Counted from the first letter of the stretch, positions 50,322 through 59,572 are shown. The stretch is 64,000 bases of DNA from Arthrobacter sp. Leaf69 (GCF_001422645.1 NZ_LMLR01000013.1:287024-351023); one strand, 5' to 3'. The notes: generated by a model not told the origin, from the sequence alone. Numbers and translations are program-made.

Positions 50322-51662
50322 TCACGGAAGTTCCGCCAGCCAGCGCATCGCCGGCAGGCTCGGGGCGAAGCAGTACTCACCCCCGCGCGTGGTCACGAAT
50401 GGGGGAAGGTCCTGCAGCCGGCGCCGGATCGGCCGCCGGGGAATCGTGAAGCTGGTCGCGCCATCGCCCGAGCCCACGAGGGGGTCCGCTTCACTCGGGG
50501 CGCCGATGAAGATCCCGTCATTGAGCCATTGGGTTTTGACGAACTCGAACTGGCGCTTGATGTGCGCGCCGACGCACACGAAGATGATGCCGCGGTCCGC
50601 GCCGTCGTCCTCCAGCACTCCATCGGGAAGCGGCGGGCCGTAGCTCGTGCTGCGCCGGATCATGCGGTGCAGGCGGACGTCCACGCTGCCGTCGGTATCG
50701 AGGGCGTCGCGCGGGTTCGCTCGTCGTGCGTGGGCGCCCACGGGGCACTTGAAGCCGCGGGGATCGTCGCCGTAGAGGAAGTCGTTGTTCCGCCGCGGGT
50801 CGCTGCCGAGATCAGGGTCGTCCCGCTCCGGGGAGAGCGCCAGTGGGGCTCCTCCCTGCCAACGCCCGACCATCTTCGCGCCGAGTAGTGCTTCCTCCTC
50901 GCGGTCCGCAGCCTTCGCGCGGAGGTATTGCCGGTATGCGGCAACGTTCGTGTGCAACTTCCGGAAGATGACATAGGTGCCGTTTCGGCCCAGGATGTCA
51001 GGGGTCGGCATCGGCGGCAACTCGCCCGTCTCGTCCGGGTATCCGAGGATGATCTCGCCCGCCTTGAGTGGCCGGTCGTGCGGGTTCGATGGCGGCCTGC
51101 CGCTGCCCTCGACCCCTGGCTGCCCGATACCGTCCTTGAAGCCGAACGAGGTACGCCCGGTCGGGAGCTGGTAGCAGTCCTGGCGCCAGAGGACCGTGAT
51201 GCCGTCCAGCTCCTGATGGGCGCGGCGGGCCCTTTCGGCGACGGCCTCAAGCCGGGCGAGGTCGGGCGCGAGCACCGCTATGGCGACATGGACGTCGGCC
51301 GTGCCGAGTGGCTTCTCCCACTGCTCCGGGCTGCTCTCGCCGACGTCTCCGAGGTGCGTCGCGCGCGCAGCCATCCCTTCGCGGAATTCGGGTGCGAAGC
51401 TGTCAAGCGAGCTCTGCGGCACCCCGAGCGCTTTGAGTCCGTGAAACGTGAACGCGACGGTCATCCACGCGTCGTGCGCAGGATCGGGCGAGGGTGTACC
51501 CGTGTCGACGACCGCCTGCAGCCGCCGGACGAGTTCGCGCCCGGCGGCACGGTCATCGATCCGCAGCAGCAGGTAGACGCCGACGTACGGTGAAGGGCGC
51601 TCGTGCAGTGCACCGCTCTGAATGTCGTCGAGCTCGAGGGTGACCCAGTCGTTCCCGGGCAT
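50322..51662 (-). CDS. DyP-type haem peroxidase
   Basis: 446 residues from an ATG at 51662, next to the DUF4331 stop. The GxxDG motif is present as Gly174-Phe-Lys-Asp177-Gly178 (SFGFKDGIGQP); the proximal haem histidine is His311 in PVGAHARRANPRD, and a distal arginine lies in MIRRSTSYG. No twin-arginine signal, so probably cytoplasmic. DyP enzymes oxidise dyes, phenols and lignin models with H2O2, and some use other substrates. Here it is embedded among genes with no iron-transport function. The N-terminal half has the ferredoxin-like fold of the family. Confidence 0.92.
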   Translation of the reverse strand: MPGNDWVTLELDDIQSGALHERPSPYVGVYLLLRIDDRAAGRELVRRLQAVVDTGTPSPDPAHDAWMTVAFTFHGLKALGVPQSSLDSFAPEFREGMAARATHLGDVGESSPEQWEKPLGTADVHVAIAVLAPDLARLEAVAERARRAHQELDGITVLWRQDCYQLPTGRTSFGFKDGIGQPGVEGSGRPPSNPHDRPLKAGEIILGYPDETGELPPMPTPDILGRNGTYVIFRKLHTNVAAYRQYLRAKAADREEEALLGAKMVGRWQGGAPLALSPERDDPDLGSDPRRNNDFLYGDDPRGFKCPVGAHARRANPRDALDTDGSVDVRLHRMIRRSTSYGPPLPDGVLEDDGADRGIIFVCVGAHIKRQFEFVKTQWLNDGIFIGAPSEADPLVGSGDGATSFTIPRRPIRRRLQDLPPFVTTRGGEYCFAPSLPAMRWLAELP

Positions 51663-51664
51663 GG

Positions 51665-52804
51665 TCAGTGGTGTTCCGGCTTCTCGGGCGGGTTGGGGTT
51701 GGGAGGGGAGAGGTAGGGAAAGCTGCGTGAGGCTGGCCGGGAGGACTTATCGACTCCATCGCTGATGACCGGACCGTTGCCGGCGTTGATCAGCGTCGTG
51801 AAGAATTTGTCCATGACGTCGTCATTAATCGCCCGCCCGCCACAGGTCTCGTGGGCCCGACCCTGGCGGGCGGCGAGTTCGATCTCGAGGAATGAGCCCT
51901 TCTCCTGGTAGGGCTTGGTGACGTCGAGGACCAGGTAATCGGCGAGCACGAGTTCGGTCAGCGGATGGCCCTCGCCGTTTGTCGGCCAGTCGGTCCTCCC
52001 GTCGAGACCGTCCCAGAAGGCGAGGTTGGCGTTAAGCCGTGCCCGGTAGGCACCTTCATAGCCGTGCTGGATGTGGAACGCATCCTCCATGTTGTACAGG
52101 TCGCGGATCTCAAGGTCTTGATTGACCGGATCGAACTGCTTGGGCCCGAGCATCAGGTTCTTCACCTCGGGACGCCCGACGCGCTCGATACGGACGTTGA
52201 ACGTCCCACGCGTCAGCGTCTCGGCGACGACGCCTACGAGTGTCGGACCCCCCAACAGTGAGCAGTCGATCTCGACAACCAGCCCGAGGACGTTCTTGCC
52301 GTCCATATAGATCGCCCCGAGCTCAGCGAAGGCAAGCTGGCCGGTCGCGACCGTCTTCAGCGCCGCAGGAGCATCCAGGATAAACGGATCCCAGCGCGCA
52401 CCGGCGAACACCCGCACCCCGTGTCCGGAACCCCCATCCTCATCATTGACCCGGAACGAGACAGACTCGCCGGAGGGCGTGGTGCAGGTCCCCTCCTGCT
52501 CGAACGGTTGCCCTTCCGCGCTGGACGGCGGGGAGAACACGCAGTCGAACACGAACTCCTCGGCGCCCACTTCGGGACCCGCAGAAAACGGCGCCCGATC
52601 GCCGGGCGCATTAGCCGTAAGCGGTCGCAGCCGGAACCGGTAGATGAGACCCTCCGAGAACGCGTTGGAAACCTTTGCGAACGGCAGGGTATTCATCACG
52701 AGGACCAGATGATTCGCCCGGTCCGGGCTCGGAAACGCGAAGACATCCGTGATGTCGGCGATTGCGTTGGCCAGCGCCCGGGGGCCAGAAATGTGATCCG
52801 ACAT
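51665..52804 (-). CDS. DUF4331-domain protein
   Basis: 379 residues from an ATG at 52804. Begins MSDHISGPRALANAIADITD then VFAFPSPD, the start typical of DUF4331, followed by NHLVLVMNTLPFA, a long beta-rich region, EIDCSLLGGP and YLVLDVTKPYQEKGSFLEIE. Function unknown; proteins of this kind are often secreted or anchored, but no signal peptide is present here. The C-terminus is proline-rich (SPPNPNPPEKPEHH). Its gene abuts that of the DyP peroxidase, with 2 bases between, indicating joint production. Confidence 0.88.
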   Translation of the reverse strand: MSDHISGPRALANAIADITDVFAFPSPDRANHLVLVMNTLPFAKVSNAFSEGLIYRFRLRPLTANAPGDRAPFSAGPEVGAEEFVFDCVFSPPSSAEGQPFEQEGTCTTPSGESVSFRVNDEDGGSGHGVRVFAGARWDPFILDAPAALKTVATGQLAFAELGAIYMDGKNVLGLVVEIDCSLLGGPTLVGVVAETLTRGTFNVRIERVGRPEVKNLMLGPKQFDPVNQDLEIRDLYNMEDAFHIQHGYEGAYRARLNANLAFWDGLDGRTDWPTNGEGHPLTELVLADYLVLDVTKPYQEKGSFLEIELAARQGRAHETCGGRAINDDVMDKFFTTLINAGNGPVISDGVDKSSRPASRSFPYLSPPNPNPPEKPEHH

Positions 52805-52809
52805 GGGCG

Positions 52810-53358
52810 TCAGTCCCCAGCTTCGTCGAGTAGCGGCTGCAGTGCAGGGTGCTGCAGCGCTGCTGCAGCCTCGGGGTGGTCGAGCACGCGCTGGAATGCC
52901 GCGTTCACGCGTTGCGCCTTGCGGATCTCCTTCACGGTGCCGGGGTAGTTACGGGCGTACGCAGCAGCGCTCTGTTGCGCACCGAGAATAAACGCCTTCT
53001 CGGCGGCGAGGTCGGGCAGACCGTCGTAGCCCTCCGCATGCCGGAAAATGACATCGAAAAGCGCGAGCGTCGGTCCCGAGTTGAAGAAATCCTCCATATA
53101 CGCATCCCAGGGCCCATCGAAACTTGTGATGAACGCAAGCCGGGTGTCGTCGTCAAAAAGTACGAAACGCGCCTCGTGGATTGTCGTGATCGCCATTCCG
53201 TAGTCCCCTGGCCGGTACCCCGGGGTCTGCTGCAGGTCATTCAGCGCGTCCCGCAACGATTCGCTCTGGCCGGGCTTGACCCGGAAGAACAAACTGAACT
53301 CACTCGTCGGGCCGACGCTGACGCCCGGACCGGAAGACTGTGCACCCGATATCGCCAT
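52810..53358 (-). CDS. Protein of unknown function, first gene of the DyP operon
   Basis: 182 residues from the ATG at 53358, preceded by AAGGAG at 6-base spacing; a longer frame reaches 53421 but crosses the operator. The middle part EFSLFFRVKPGQSESLRDAL and TIHEARFVLFDDDTRLAFIT then SFDGPWDAYMEDFF reads like a ferredoxin-like alpha-beta domain, similar in layout to part of DyP peroxidases. A conserved D-x-x-RLAF-x-TSFDG element is striking. No signal peptide. It leads a five- or six-gene minus-strand operon: unknown protein, DUF4331, DyP, enoyl-CoA hydratase, sulfite-oxidase-like, perhaps GAP transporter. Confidence 0.82.
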   Translation of the reverse strand: MAISGAQSSGPGVSVGPTSEFSLFFRVKPGQSESLRDALNDLQQTPGYRPGDYGMAITTIHEARFVLFDDDTRLAFITSFDGPWDAYMEDFFNSGPTLALFDVIFRHAEGYDGLPDLAAEKAFILGAQQSAAAYARNYPGTVKEIRKAQRVNAAFQRVLDHPEAAAALQHPALQPLLDEAGD

Positions 53359-53406
53359 TCCACGCTCCTTCGCTGAAGTTCCTCGAGCGTTGCACGACCG
53401 CCCGGC

Positions 53407-53437
53407 TACCACCTCACCCAAACGGGGTGAGGTGGTA
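53407..53437. promoter_or_regulatory. Perfect 13-bp inverted repeat upstream of the DyP operon
   Basis: TACCACCTCACCC and its exact complement around AAACG, ending 48 bases before the first gene. As it lies upstream rather than downstream of the operon, an operator is the better reading. The rest of the 358-base gap (53359-53716) shows nothing. Confidence 0.65.
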
Positions 53438-53716
53438 AGAGGTCGGCGTCGGCCCGGCCAGCGTCACCTTCGCGGCGTCAATGCAGGTTTGGGCAGCGGA
53501 GCGGTCTGGGGAAGGGATGACCAACCGGCAGAACGCCAAGGAGATGTTCCTAGCGAAACGACCAACAACAACATGACATGGTCTCGTCCATGCTGGCGAA
53601 ACTCGGGGTTTTGTGCAGGACCCCACGCTGCGGCACTGGTGATCGCGGCACTGACGCAATAAGTAGACGCCTCCGACCGGTGCGGTCGGGTCGGGGGCCG
53701 GACGTACAATCCCGGT

Positions 53717-54211
53717 ATGGCAGCTACACGCGTAGTTGAGATTGAACGGAAGTTTGATGTCGAGGAGGAGGCCTTGCTTCCTTCGCCCCGGGACCTGCCC
53801 GGTGTTGCCCGGGTGGACCGGCCCGTGGAGCACCGGCTGGAGGCCGAGTACTTCGACACCGAGGACTTGCGTCTGGCGTCCGCGCAGATCACCCTGCGCC
53901 GCAGGACCGGCGGAGAGGACGCCGGGTGGCACCTGAAGCTTCCCGCCGGACCGGACGAACGGACGGAATTCCGTGAACCGCTCGGAGAACAGGCCGACAG
54001 CATCCCGGACACCCTCCGCGGGCTGGTCCGTGTGCACACCAGAGACCGGGCGCTGGTACCGGTTCTGCGCAGACTCGGCGCCGAGGCCTTCGTCCTGGGC
54101 GAGAACGGATTCAGCTACGGACGGCTGCACGCCCTGGAACAATCCGCCGCACTCGAGGCAGAAGCCCGCTTCCACCGCGAATGGAAGAAATTCCCTTCCG
54201 TCCCGCTCTGA
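53717..54211 (+). CDS. CYTH-domain protein, short or 3'-altered
   Basis: 164 residues. The N-terminal EIERKF carries the ExExK signature of CYTH phosphatases, followed by HRLEAEYFDTEDLRLASAQI then TLRRRTGGEDAGWHLKLPAG, as in CYTH tunnel enzymes acting on triphosphates or polyphosphate. After RALVPVLRR the usual continuation (RTRR...) is replaced by a sequence without family features (HALEQSAALEAEARFHREWK), so the gene appears fused out of frame or truncated. CHAD domain absent. It may be a non-functional fragment. Confidence 0.7.
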   Translation: MAATRVVEIERKFDVEEEALLPSPRDLPGVARVDRPVEHRLEAEYFDTEDLRLASAQITLRRRTGGEDAGWHLKLPAGPDERTEFREPLGEQADSIPDTLRGLVRVHTRDRALVPVLRRLGAEAFVLGENGFSYGRLHALEQSAALEAEARFHREWKKFPSVPL

Positions 54212-54550
54212 ATATGTGGTGCCTATTCTGGCCCGCCGGCGGCCGGATGTTGCCACGCCGGATCACCTTCCCGGGATGAGGTTCCCGCTCCAGTACAGAC
54301 CGGCCCGTCCCAGCGGTATTCGTTCAGACTGTGACTATTCGCGCCAGGCAATGCTCGGAATGTGTCGCGGTGGGGGAGCGGCATAGGGGACGCTTGGGAG
54401 TTCCTTTTGGGATCACAGCTTCGTCACTTGGATCGCCGACAGGATCACCCGGACAAGGCGCGTCAGGTTGGAGAATCCGTATCCCTTGCGGGAGCCCCAT
54501 TGTGCCCAAGGACTCTTACTGTTCGTCCGGGCCACATCTACACTTGCCGC
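54212..54550. other. Intergenic region, no supported gene
   Basis: About 340 bases. Frames lack support; nothing else recognised. Confidence 0.4.
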
Positions 54551-54811
54551 ATGCATCCCCTGGTATCGATCGCGTTGGTGCTGGTGACGGCGCTCCTCTG
54601 GGCTGCCTTTACCGTCCTGATGCTTACGAGTGTGAACCGCACCGGACGCAGGGCGCTGGGGCAGGAGCGGAATGCCCTCCGCATGAGGACCCGTCCGACC
54701 GTGCACCGGGACATCACAGCCGGGACCGGTCCCGGCCGTTGGCATCACCTTACGGTGCGTAGGCATCGCACATCTTCCAAATCGCTGCCGACACACATCG
54801 GCCCGGTTTGA
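54551..54811 (+). CDS. Possible small membrane protein
   Basis: 86 residues from an ATG at 54551 within a longer open frame. A single strong hydrophobic helix, LVSIALVLVTALLWAAFTVL, is followed by a basic tail (NRTGRRALGQERNALRMRT). No ribosome site is clear and no family recognised, so this may be chance. Confidence 0.4.
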   Translation: MHPLVSIALVLVTALLWAAFTVLMLTSVNRTGRRALGQERNALRMRTRPTVHRDITAGTGPGRWHHLTVRRHRTSSKSLPTHIGPV

Positions 54812-54833
54812 CAGGCCTGGATCTGACTTTCGC

Positions 54834-54854
54834 ATCCACGATTAAGTCGTGGAT
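54834..54854. promoter_or_regulatory. Small inverted repeat before the 66-residue gene
   Basis: ATCCACGA and TCGTGGAT flank TTAAG, ending 19 bases before the GTG at 54874. Possible operator or mRNA hairpin. Confidence 0.4.
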
Positions 54855-54873
54855 GAATAGGAAGGATTAGCAG

Positions 54874-55074
54874 GTGAAGCATTATGAGCGACGGCTTCTG
54901 TATCCGCGCTCCGATACGCTCGCGGCGGCTTTCCCGGAAATGGAAGCGGTGGCCATGGGATCAGACACGACCACTCCCATCCGGGTGTTGCGCGATCAGC
55001 CCGAACTCCACTCACAACTACTCGCCCGCATCTCCGAAATGAGCCTCGATGTCACCGACGTCCGACCAGGGTGA
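54874..55074 (+). CDS. Small protein of unknown function
   Basis: 66 residues from a GTG with GGAAGGA at about 7-base spacing. Sequence MKHYERRLLYPRSDTLAAAF and later PIRVLRDQPELHSQLLARIS shows no known motif. An 8-base inverted repeat lies directly upstream. Codon use is in line with the neighbourhood. Confidence 0.5.
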   Translation: MKHYERRLLYPRSDTLAAAFPEMEAVAMGSDTTTPIRVLRDQPELHSQLLARISEMSLDVTDVRPG

Positions 55075-55137
55075 GGGCCCCGAGACGGTCCCGTCGAGCG
55101 GCGGCCGGCGGCTGGCCGGGTGCGCGGCGGGGTCCGG

Positions 55138-55464
55138 TCAGGCTGCCAGACCCACCATCCCGGCATTGGGAAAGCCATCGACGGGCGCCAGGATGCAGAG
55201 CCTGCAGTCGGCCTGAAACGGATCAATTTTCGCGGGCAAATGGTGGGACTGTTCGCAGGCGCGCAGCTGCTCCAGCGCGTCCTGGTCGACCTTGGCGCGC
55301 GTCACGTCGATTTCCAGGGCCACGTCTGCCATCAGGTCATTGGCGCGTTTAGCGACCACATAGAGTGCCTGGATGCTTTGTGTCGTCACGTGGCCCGGAG
55401 TCGCGACCATGGCCGTGGCGCCATCGAGGTCCAGGGGAACCAGAATGCTGAGCTTGTCGTTCAT
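55138..55464 (-). CDS. Conserved-looking small protein of unknown function
   Basis: 108 residues from the ATG at 55464 with GAGGG-TAGGGG upstream; the longer frame to 55554 is less likely. Reads MNDKLSILVPLDLDGATAMV, then TTQSIQALYVVAKRANDLMA and DVALEIDVTRAKVDQDALEQ. A beta strand and two amphipathic helices suggest a small alpha-beta protein. No signal peptide. Family not recognised. Confidence 0.6.
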   Translation of the reverse strand: MNDKLSILVPLDLDGATAMVATPGHVTTQSIQALYVVAKRANDLMADVALEIDVTRAKVDQDALEQLRACEQSHHLPAKIDPFQADCRLCILAPVDGFPNAGMVGLAA

Positions 55465-55842
55465 CAGGCCCCTACCCTCAGTGCGGGCCGGGACGCTGCG
55501 GCCCGCACTAAAGATAGACATGAATTGTGACGCTCGCAGAACCTCGGTCGTCATCCGGCACGCGACGGCATACGGCTACAACATCGCCCCTGAGCCCAGT
55601 ACTTCTTTGAGGCAGGCCGGAAGGGCGTTCTGAAAAAGGACGCGACACGATCGCCGGATACGGAGACGTCAGAATGGCTACTGGAGGCATTGCTTCGGGT
55701 ACTGCCTGTTGGCTGGAGGCTTTTCCGGGCTTAGCCTTGGGTGCACAGGACGGCCAGCGTGCGCATGAATGCACGCTGGAGGATGACCGGGGGGATCATT
55801 CAGCAACGCCTTTCGGCCACAAGACGAAGGAACGTGTTGGAA
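55465..55842. other. Intergenic region, no supported gene
   Basis: About 380 bases between the small minus-strand gene and the response regulator. No domain found. Confidence 0.4.
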
Positions 55843-56730
55843 ATGACCCCTGATTTGGAGTTCCACCCGCAGCTCCCGTTGACCGGCCGGGGCGTGTATC
55901 TGCTTGACGACCACGAGGTCGTGCGGCGGGGCCTGCGCCTGATGCTGGAGTCCGACGGTCTTAGCATCGCCGGGGAGTCAGGGTCCGCGCGCAAAGCACG
56001 GCGCCAGATTTGTGCCCTTCGCCCCGAGCTGGTCATTGTTGATGATGATCTCAAGGATGGGTCCGGGGCCGGGGTGTGCCGGGATATTGCGGCGGCGGAC
56101 CCGGGCATCCGATGCGTGATGATGACCGGGGAGAACGACGAGGGGGTGCTGATCGACTCCGTTCTGGCCGGCGCATGGGGATGCCTGTCCAAGCAGGACG
56201 ACAACGGTGAACTGCTCAGGCTTATCCGCAGGGCTCTGGCAGGGCACACGGCATGCAGTGGCCGGTTCCGGCCGGCGCTTGTCGCCCCCTCGGCGCGACG
56301 CGGGCCGCAACGCCCGGATGAGCTACTGCTGACCCTCACGAGACAGGAAACGAATGCCGCCATCGGGCTGGCGAAAGGGCTGACCAACCGCCAGATCAGC
56401 CAGGAGATGTTTGTGGCGGAAAAGACCGTGAAGAACTTGACCTCGTCCGTGCTGAGGAAACTTGGCATGGCACGCAGAGCAGAGGCGGCTGTGTTCATCA
56501 CCAAGGCGCTGAATCACACGGAAAACCTTTCATACCGGTCAAGCCCGTTCCCGGGCCTGATCGCGGAGGTCACGGCAGCACTGCTGGACTGCATCACCGA
56601 GTCCGGGACCACGCCGCCCACAGACGAAGAGCGGGCACGGGATGTCCGTCGGCTTACCGACGCACTTACCGCGATCCGGACCGGCCGGATAGGACCAAAT
56701 GCCCGGGTGCTATCCAGTCCGGCCGGATAG
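55843..56730 (+). CDS. NarL/FixJ-type response regulator with C-terminal extension
   Basis: 295 residues from the ATG at 55843; a TTG at 55837 with GAAGGA 5 bases before is an alternative. Receiver domain: GRGVYLLDDHEVVRRGLRLM and the phosphoacceptor Asp in LVIVDDDLKDGSG. The LuxR-type helix-turn-helix is in LTRQETNAAIGLAKGLTNRQ-ISQEMFVAEKTVKNLTSSVL. After it a further ~80 residues (LIAEVTAALLDCITESGTTP...) are unusual for the family. No histidine kinase lies nearby, so its partner is elsewhere. A hairpin follows the gene. Confidence 0.9.
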   Translation: MTPDLEFHPQLPLTGRGVYLLDDHEVVRRGLRLMLESDGLSIAGESGSARKARRQICALRPELVIVDDDLKDGSGAGVCRDIAAADPGIRCVMMTGENDEGVLIDSVLAGAWGCLSKQDDNGELLRLIRRALAGHTACSGRFRPALVAPSARRGPQRPDELLLTLTRQETNAAIGLAKGLTNRQISQEMFVAEKTVKNLTSSVLRKLGMARRAEAAVFITKALNHTENLSYRSSPFPGLIAEVTAALLDCITESGTTPPTDEERARDVRRLTDALTAIRTGRIGPNARVLSSPAG

Positions 56731-56744
56731 GACCCGGGCCCCTG

Positions 56745-56765
56745 CCGGGCAACGGCGTTGCCCGG
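56745..56765. terminator. Small GC hairpin after the response regulator
   Basis: CCGGGCAAC-GGC-GTTGCCCGG directly after the gene. There is no T-run, so it is a weak candidate. Confidence 0.4.
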
Positions 56766-57363
56766 TCCGGTACGCAGGAGCGTTGGCGGGTTTCACTTTG
56801 TCGCGGCTTATAAGGCGTCCGCTGGCCGGCCGGCGGTGAACTTTCCGTGCTCTCCGTCGCGGGGCCGGCCACCCCTGACCCGTCCCACGTCTGCGACGCT
56901 CCCACTCGGTGTCCCTCTAGCTGACCTCCGGCCTTGAAGAAAGCCGCCCATTTGTTCTCCCCGGCGAGGACCACGGCGGAGTGGCCGGGCTCGGTCGTCT
57001 TGGCCGGGGCCATGACGTCCTGCTCAGAGAGCACCATTGCCAGGTCGGACTCGGCCACGCGCACCTCGCCGAGCTCACTTGCGTCGAGCTCGGAGATCTC
57101 TGCCGAGCCGAATGTGCCGTGGCCAGGGCCGCGGCGCGTCATGGAATAGAGCTTGAGTCATCGCGCCGGGTTGTATCCGGTGCTGGACGCTGCAGACCCG
57201 GACGGTGCAGCGCCGGGCGACAGCCCGCCGTCGAATCTTCGGTATTAGCGCCGGGAATCATCTTCCCTGGATGAGGTCCGCGCCACCGGTCCGGCCCGAG
57301 AATGGTCGTACTTTGCCAGTCGCAGGGCCACCTGCGGCAATCCATTTTGGAAAGGAGCCTCCA
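56766..57363. other. Intergenic region with an unproven minus-strand frame
   Basis: About 600 bases. A minus-strand frame (57142 down to 56666) encodes AESDLAMVLSEQDVMAPAKT and HSAVVLAGENKWAAFFKAGG, which look protein-like, but it overlaps the response regulator end and its C-terminal half is low in quality. It may be a remnant of a small gene. Confidence 0.35.
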
Positions 57364-57810
57364 ATGTCGAGACCTCGCCCAATCCTTGCAGGACCGATCG
57401 CACTAGTGGCAGCCGTCGCGCTGCTCACGGGCTGCAGCCCCTCCAGCCCCGGGACGAGCGTCAGCAGCGCCCGAGCGCAGGAGAACGTTTCGCAGGCGTG
57501 CGCTGCTGCCAGTGCCTATTCCGCAGCGCTGACAAATTTCAAACAGACACTAAAGCCCGGCGCCACGGTGGAGCAGGTCAACTCGGCGCGAGACCAGGTC
57601 GCGAAGACCTACGACGATCTGATCAAGGCCAGTCAGGACGTAGCGAAAGACGAGGTGGACGCCGTTCAAGCGGCCGAAAAGAACTTCGATCGAGCTGTCA
57701 AGGACGTTCCCGACGATGCCACCCTGACACAGGCGTTCGGTTCCCTGCGAGACGAAGCAGCCAACGTCCAGGCCGCCGTCAGCGACCTCCGTACGGCGGC
57801 CAAGTGTTAG
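57364..57810 (+). CDS. Small lipoprotein of unknown function
   Basis: 148 residues from the ATG at 57364 after AAAGGAGCC. Signal peptide PIALVAAVALLTGC with lipobox LLTGC, then a short Ser/Pro linker and a helical domain (SAYSAALTNFKQTLKPGATV, EQVNSARDQVAKTYDDLIKA). Exported and lipid-anchored. No known function. Upstream of the SHOCT gene by 95 bases, in the same direction, perhaps as part of an envelope stress set. Confidence 0.82.
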   Translation: MSRPRPILAGPIALVAAVALLTGCSPSSPGTSVSSARAQENVSQACAAASAYSAALTNFKQTLKPGATVEQVNSARDQVAKTYDDLIKASQDVAKDEVDAVQAAEKNFDRAVKDVPDDATLTQAFGSLRDEAANVQAAVSDLRTAAKC

Positions 57811-57905
57811 GTTCTCCAATTTCTGTTCACCCGCAGTAGCCCCATGCCGCGCATCCGGCTGCCCAAGCCCCAAATGCCGTTCCAACTGAAAGCAGGGAAG
57901 TCAAC

Positions 57906-58292
57906 ATGAGTGTCTGGGAAAACTTTTGGAACATTATCTGGTGGCTGTTCTATGTGTGGGCCTTCTTCGCCTTCCTCTGGGCCTTGTTCGTCGTCTTTGG
58001 GGACCTGTTCCGCGACGACAAGCTCAGCGGCTGGTGGAAGGCCATCTGGGTTATCTTCTTGGCTTTCGTGCCCTTTCTGGGCCTGCTGGTGTACTTGATT
58101 GCCCGCGGTAAGGGCATGACTGAGAGGTCCATGGAACGGGCCCGAAAAAACCAGGAAACCTCGGATGCGTACATCCGCGGGGTCGCTGCAGCGAGTCCAA
58201 GTGAGGAGATCTCCAAAGCCAGGGCTCTTCTGGACTCTGGAACCATCAGTGCTGATGAGTTCGACATGATCAAGGGCAAAGTACTGGTCTGA
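57906..58292 (+). CDS. Membrane protein with SHOCT domain
   Basis: 128 residues. Two hydrophobic segments (NIIWWLFYVWAFFAFLWALF and WKAIWVIFLAFVPFLGLLVY) with the N-terminal layout of cardiolipin-synthase N-domains, then a C-terminal SHOCT motif (ISKARALLDSGTISADEFDM). SHOCT domains bind oligomeric partners or membranes. Inner-membrane protein. It precedes the SRPBCC gene by 7 bases, and both probably share a transcript with the lipoprotein gene. Confidence 0.88.
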   Translation: MSVWENFWNIIWWLFYVWAFFAFLWALFVVFGDLFRDDKLSGWWKAIWVIFLAFVPFLGLLVYLIARGKGMTERSMERARKNQETSDAYIRGVAAASPSEEISKARALLDSGTISADEFDMIKGKVLV

Positions 58293-58299
58293 GAGCGCC

Positions 58300-58899
58300 A
58301 TGAGATCCTATGAGGCCAAGACACTGATAAATGCCCGGAAGTTCACGGTATGGGAAATCATCACGGACGGCGGCAACTACACCGTCTGGGAGTCCGGCAT
58401 TACCCACATCTCCGGCGGACTGCGCAACGGGGGCACGATTCGAGTCCGGAGCCGGACCGGCGGGAACCGTACTTTCCGTCTGCGCGTCCGGCAAATACCG
58501 GGCGAAGCGATGACCTGGACCGGAGGCCTGGCCCTGGGCCTGTTCAAGGGCGTGTGCACGTTCACGCTCACGTCCCACGGCGAAAAAACGCTCTTGCACG
58601 TCAGGCAGGATCTTGCCGGCCCACTGCTGGGCCTGCTGTGGAAGACCCTGCCCGATATTGAGCCGGCCTTCGCCGAGTACGTCGACGCCGTCAAGAAGCG
58701 CGCGGAACTCCTCAGTAGACACGAAGCCAGGATCCACGCTTCACCCGGCCGACCATGGAACGTGTCGGGCGAACGCTCAGACCGGCCGAGTACTCGCGAC
58801 ACTCCGCCTTGGTCGAGAACGCTTCTTCCCCACGACCAGCGTGTGCCTCAAGGTCTGCGTCTGCAAACGAACCGATCAAAATCCTCCCGGTCGATGTAG
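58300..58899 (+). CDS. SRPBCC/START-like ligand-binding protein with odd C-terminal tail
   Basis: 199 residues. The first ~145 residues match the polyketide-cyclase/START-like fold: NARKFTVWEIITDGGNYTVW, GGLRNGGTIRVRS, LFKGVCTFTLTS and LLGLLWKTLPDIEPAFAEYV. The last 50 residues (RPWNVSGERSDRPSTRDTPP...) are basic, disordered and probably result from a lost stop codon or frameshift. Starts 7 bases after the SHOCT gene. It would bind a hydrophobic ligand. Confidence 0.8.
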   Translation: MRSYEAKTLINARKFTVWEIITDGGNYTVWESGITHISGGLRNGGTIRVRSRTGGNRTFRLRVRQIPGEAMTWTGGLALGLFKGVCTFTLTSHGEKTLLHVRQDLAGPLLGLLWKTLPDIEPAFAEYVDAVKKRAELLSRHEARIHASPGRPWNVSGERSDRPSTRDTPPWSRTLLPHDQRVPQGLRLQTNRSKSSRSM

Positions 58900-59048
58900 G
58901 ACTGCTTCATAGGCATGATGACTTAGCAAACACGCAATAAAGCACCCAGCCTGAGGGTCTGCTTTGCACATGCCGACTGAGACGCGATGGCCGGAAAGAC
59001 CAAATACAATGTCAGGCCTCACCACGCAATGAATCTCCCATCGACGCG

Positions 59049-59572
59049 ATGAGCGACGTTCCCGCGATCGCGATGACCCGGCTCGGGGACCCGGTCGCTT
59101 CCAACCCCTTGGGCCGGGCACTGTTCCCCGACCTCTTCCCGGCGGGAAAGCCCGTGCTGAACAGCGCCCGCTACATGTTCCTCGATGAACGCTCCCGGGT
59201 GTTCTACCCGGACTGGGAGACAACCGCATTAGAGGCCGTGTCAGGGATACGGCTCATCGCCGGCCAGGATCCCAGCGACAAAGCCCTGATGGCACTGGTC
59301 GGTGAGCTCGCCACCCGCAGCAACGAGTTCCGCACCTGGTGGGGAGGACACACGCTAACGACCACTCCACCGGAACCAAAAACATCCACCACCCCGTCGT
59401 GGGTGACATGACCCTCGGCTACGAAGCCCTCGACATCACATCAACCCCCGGCCTGGTCCTCATGACCTACCTCGCCGAACCTGCCACCCCGTCCGCGGAC
59501 GCCATGAACCTGCTCCGCAGCTGGACCGCACAACCCCTCGACTCCACAAGCGACGCGACAGCGTCAGGCTAA
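59049..59572 (+). pseudogene. Relic of an MmyB-like transcriptional regulator
   Basis: One frame encodes SNPLGRALFPDLFPAGKPVL-like text, NSARYMFLDERSRVFYPDWE and SNEFRTWW; the next frame continues HSTGTKNIHHPVVGDMTLGY and GLVLMTYLAEPATPS. This is the C-terminal ligand-binding domain of MmyB/XRE regulators, broken by a frameshift near 59345. The N-terminal helix-turn-helix is missing. Non-functional. Confidence 0.75.
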
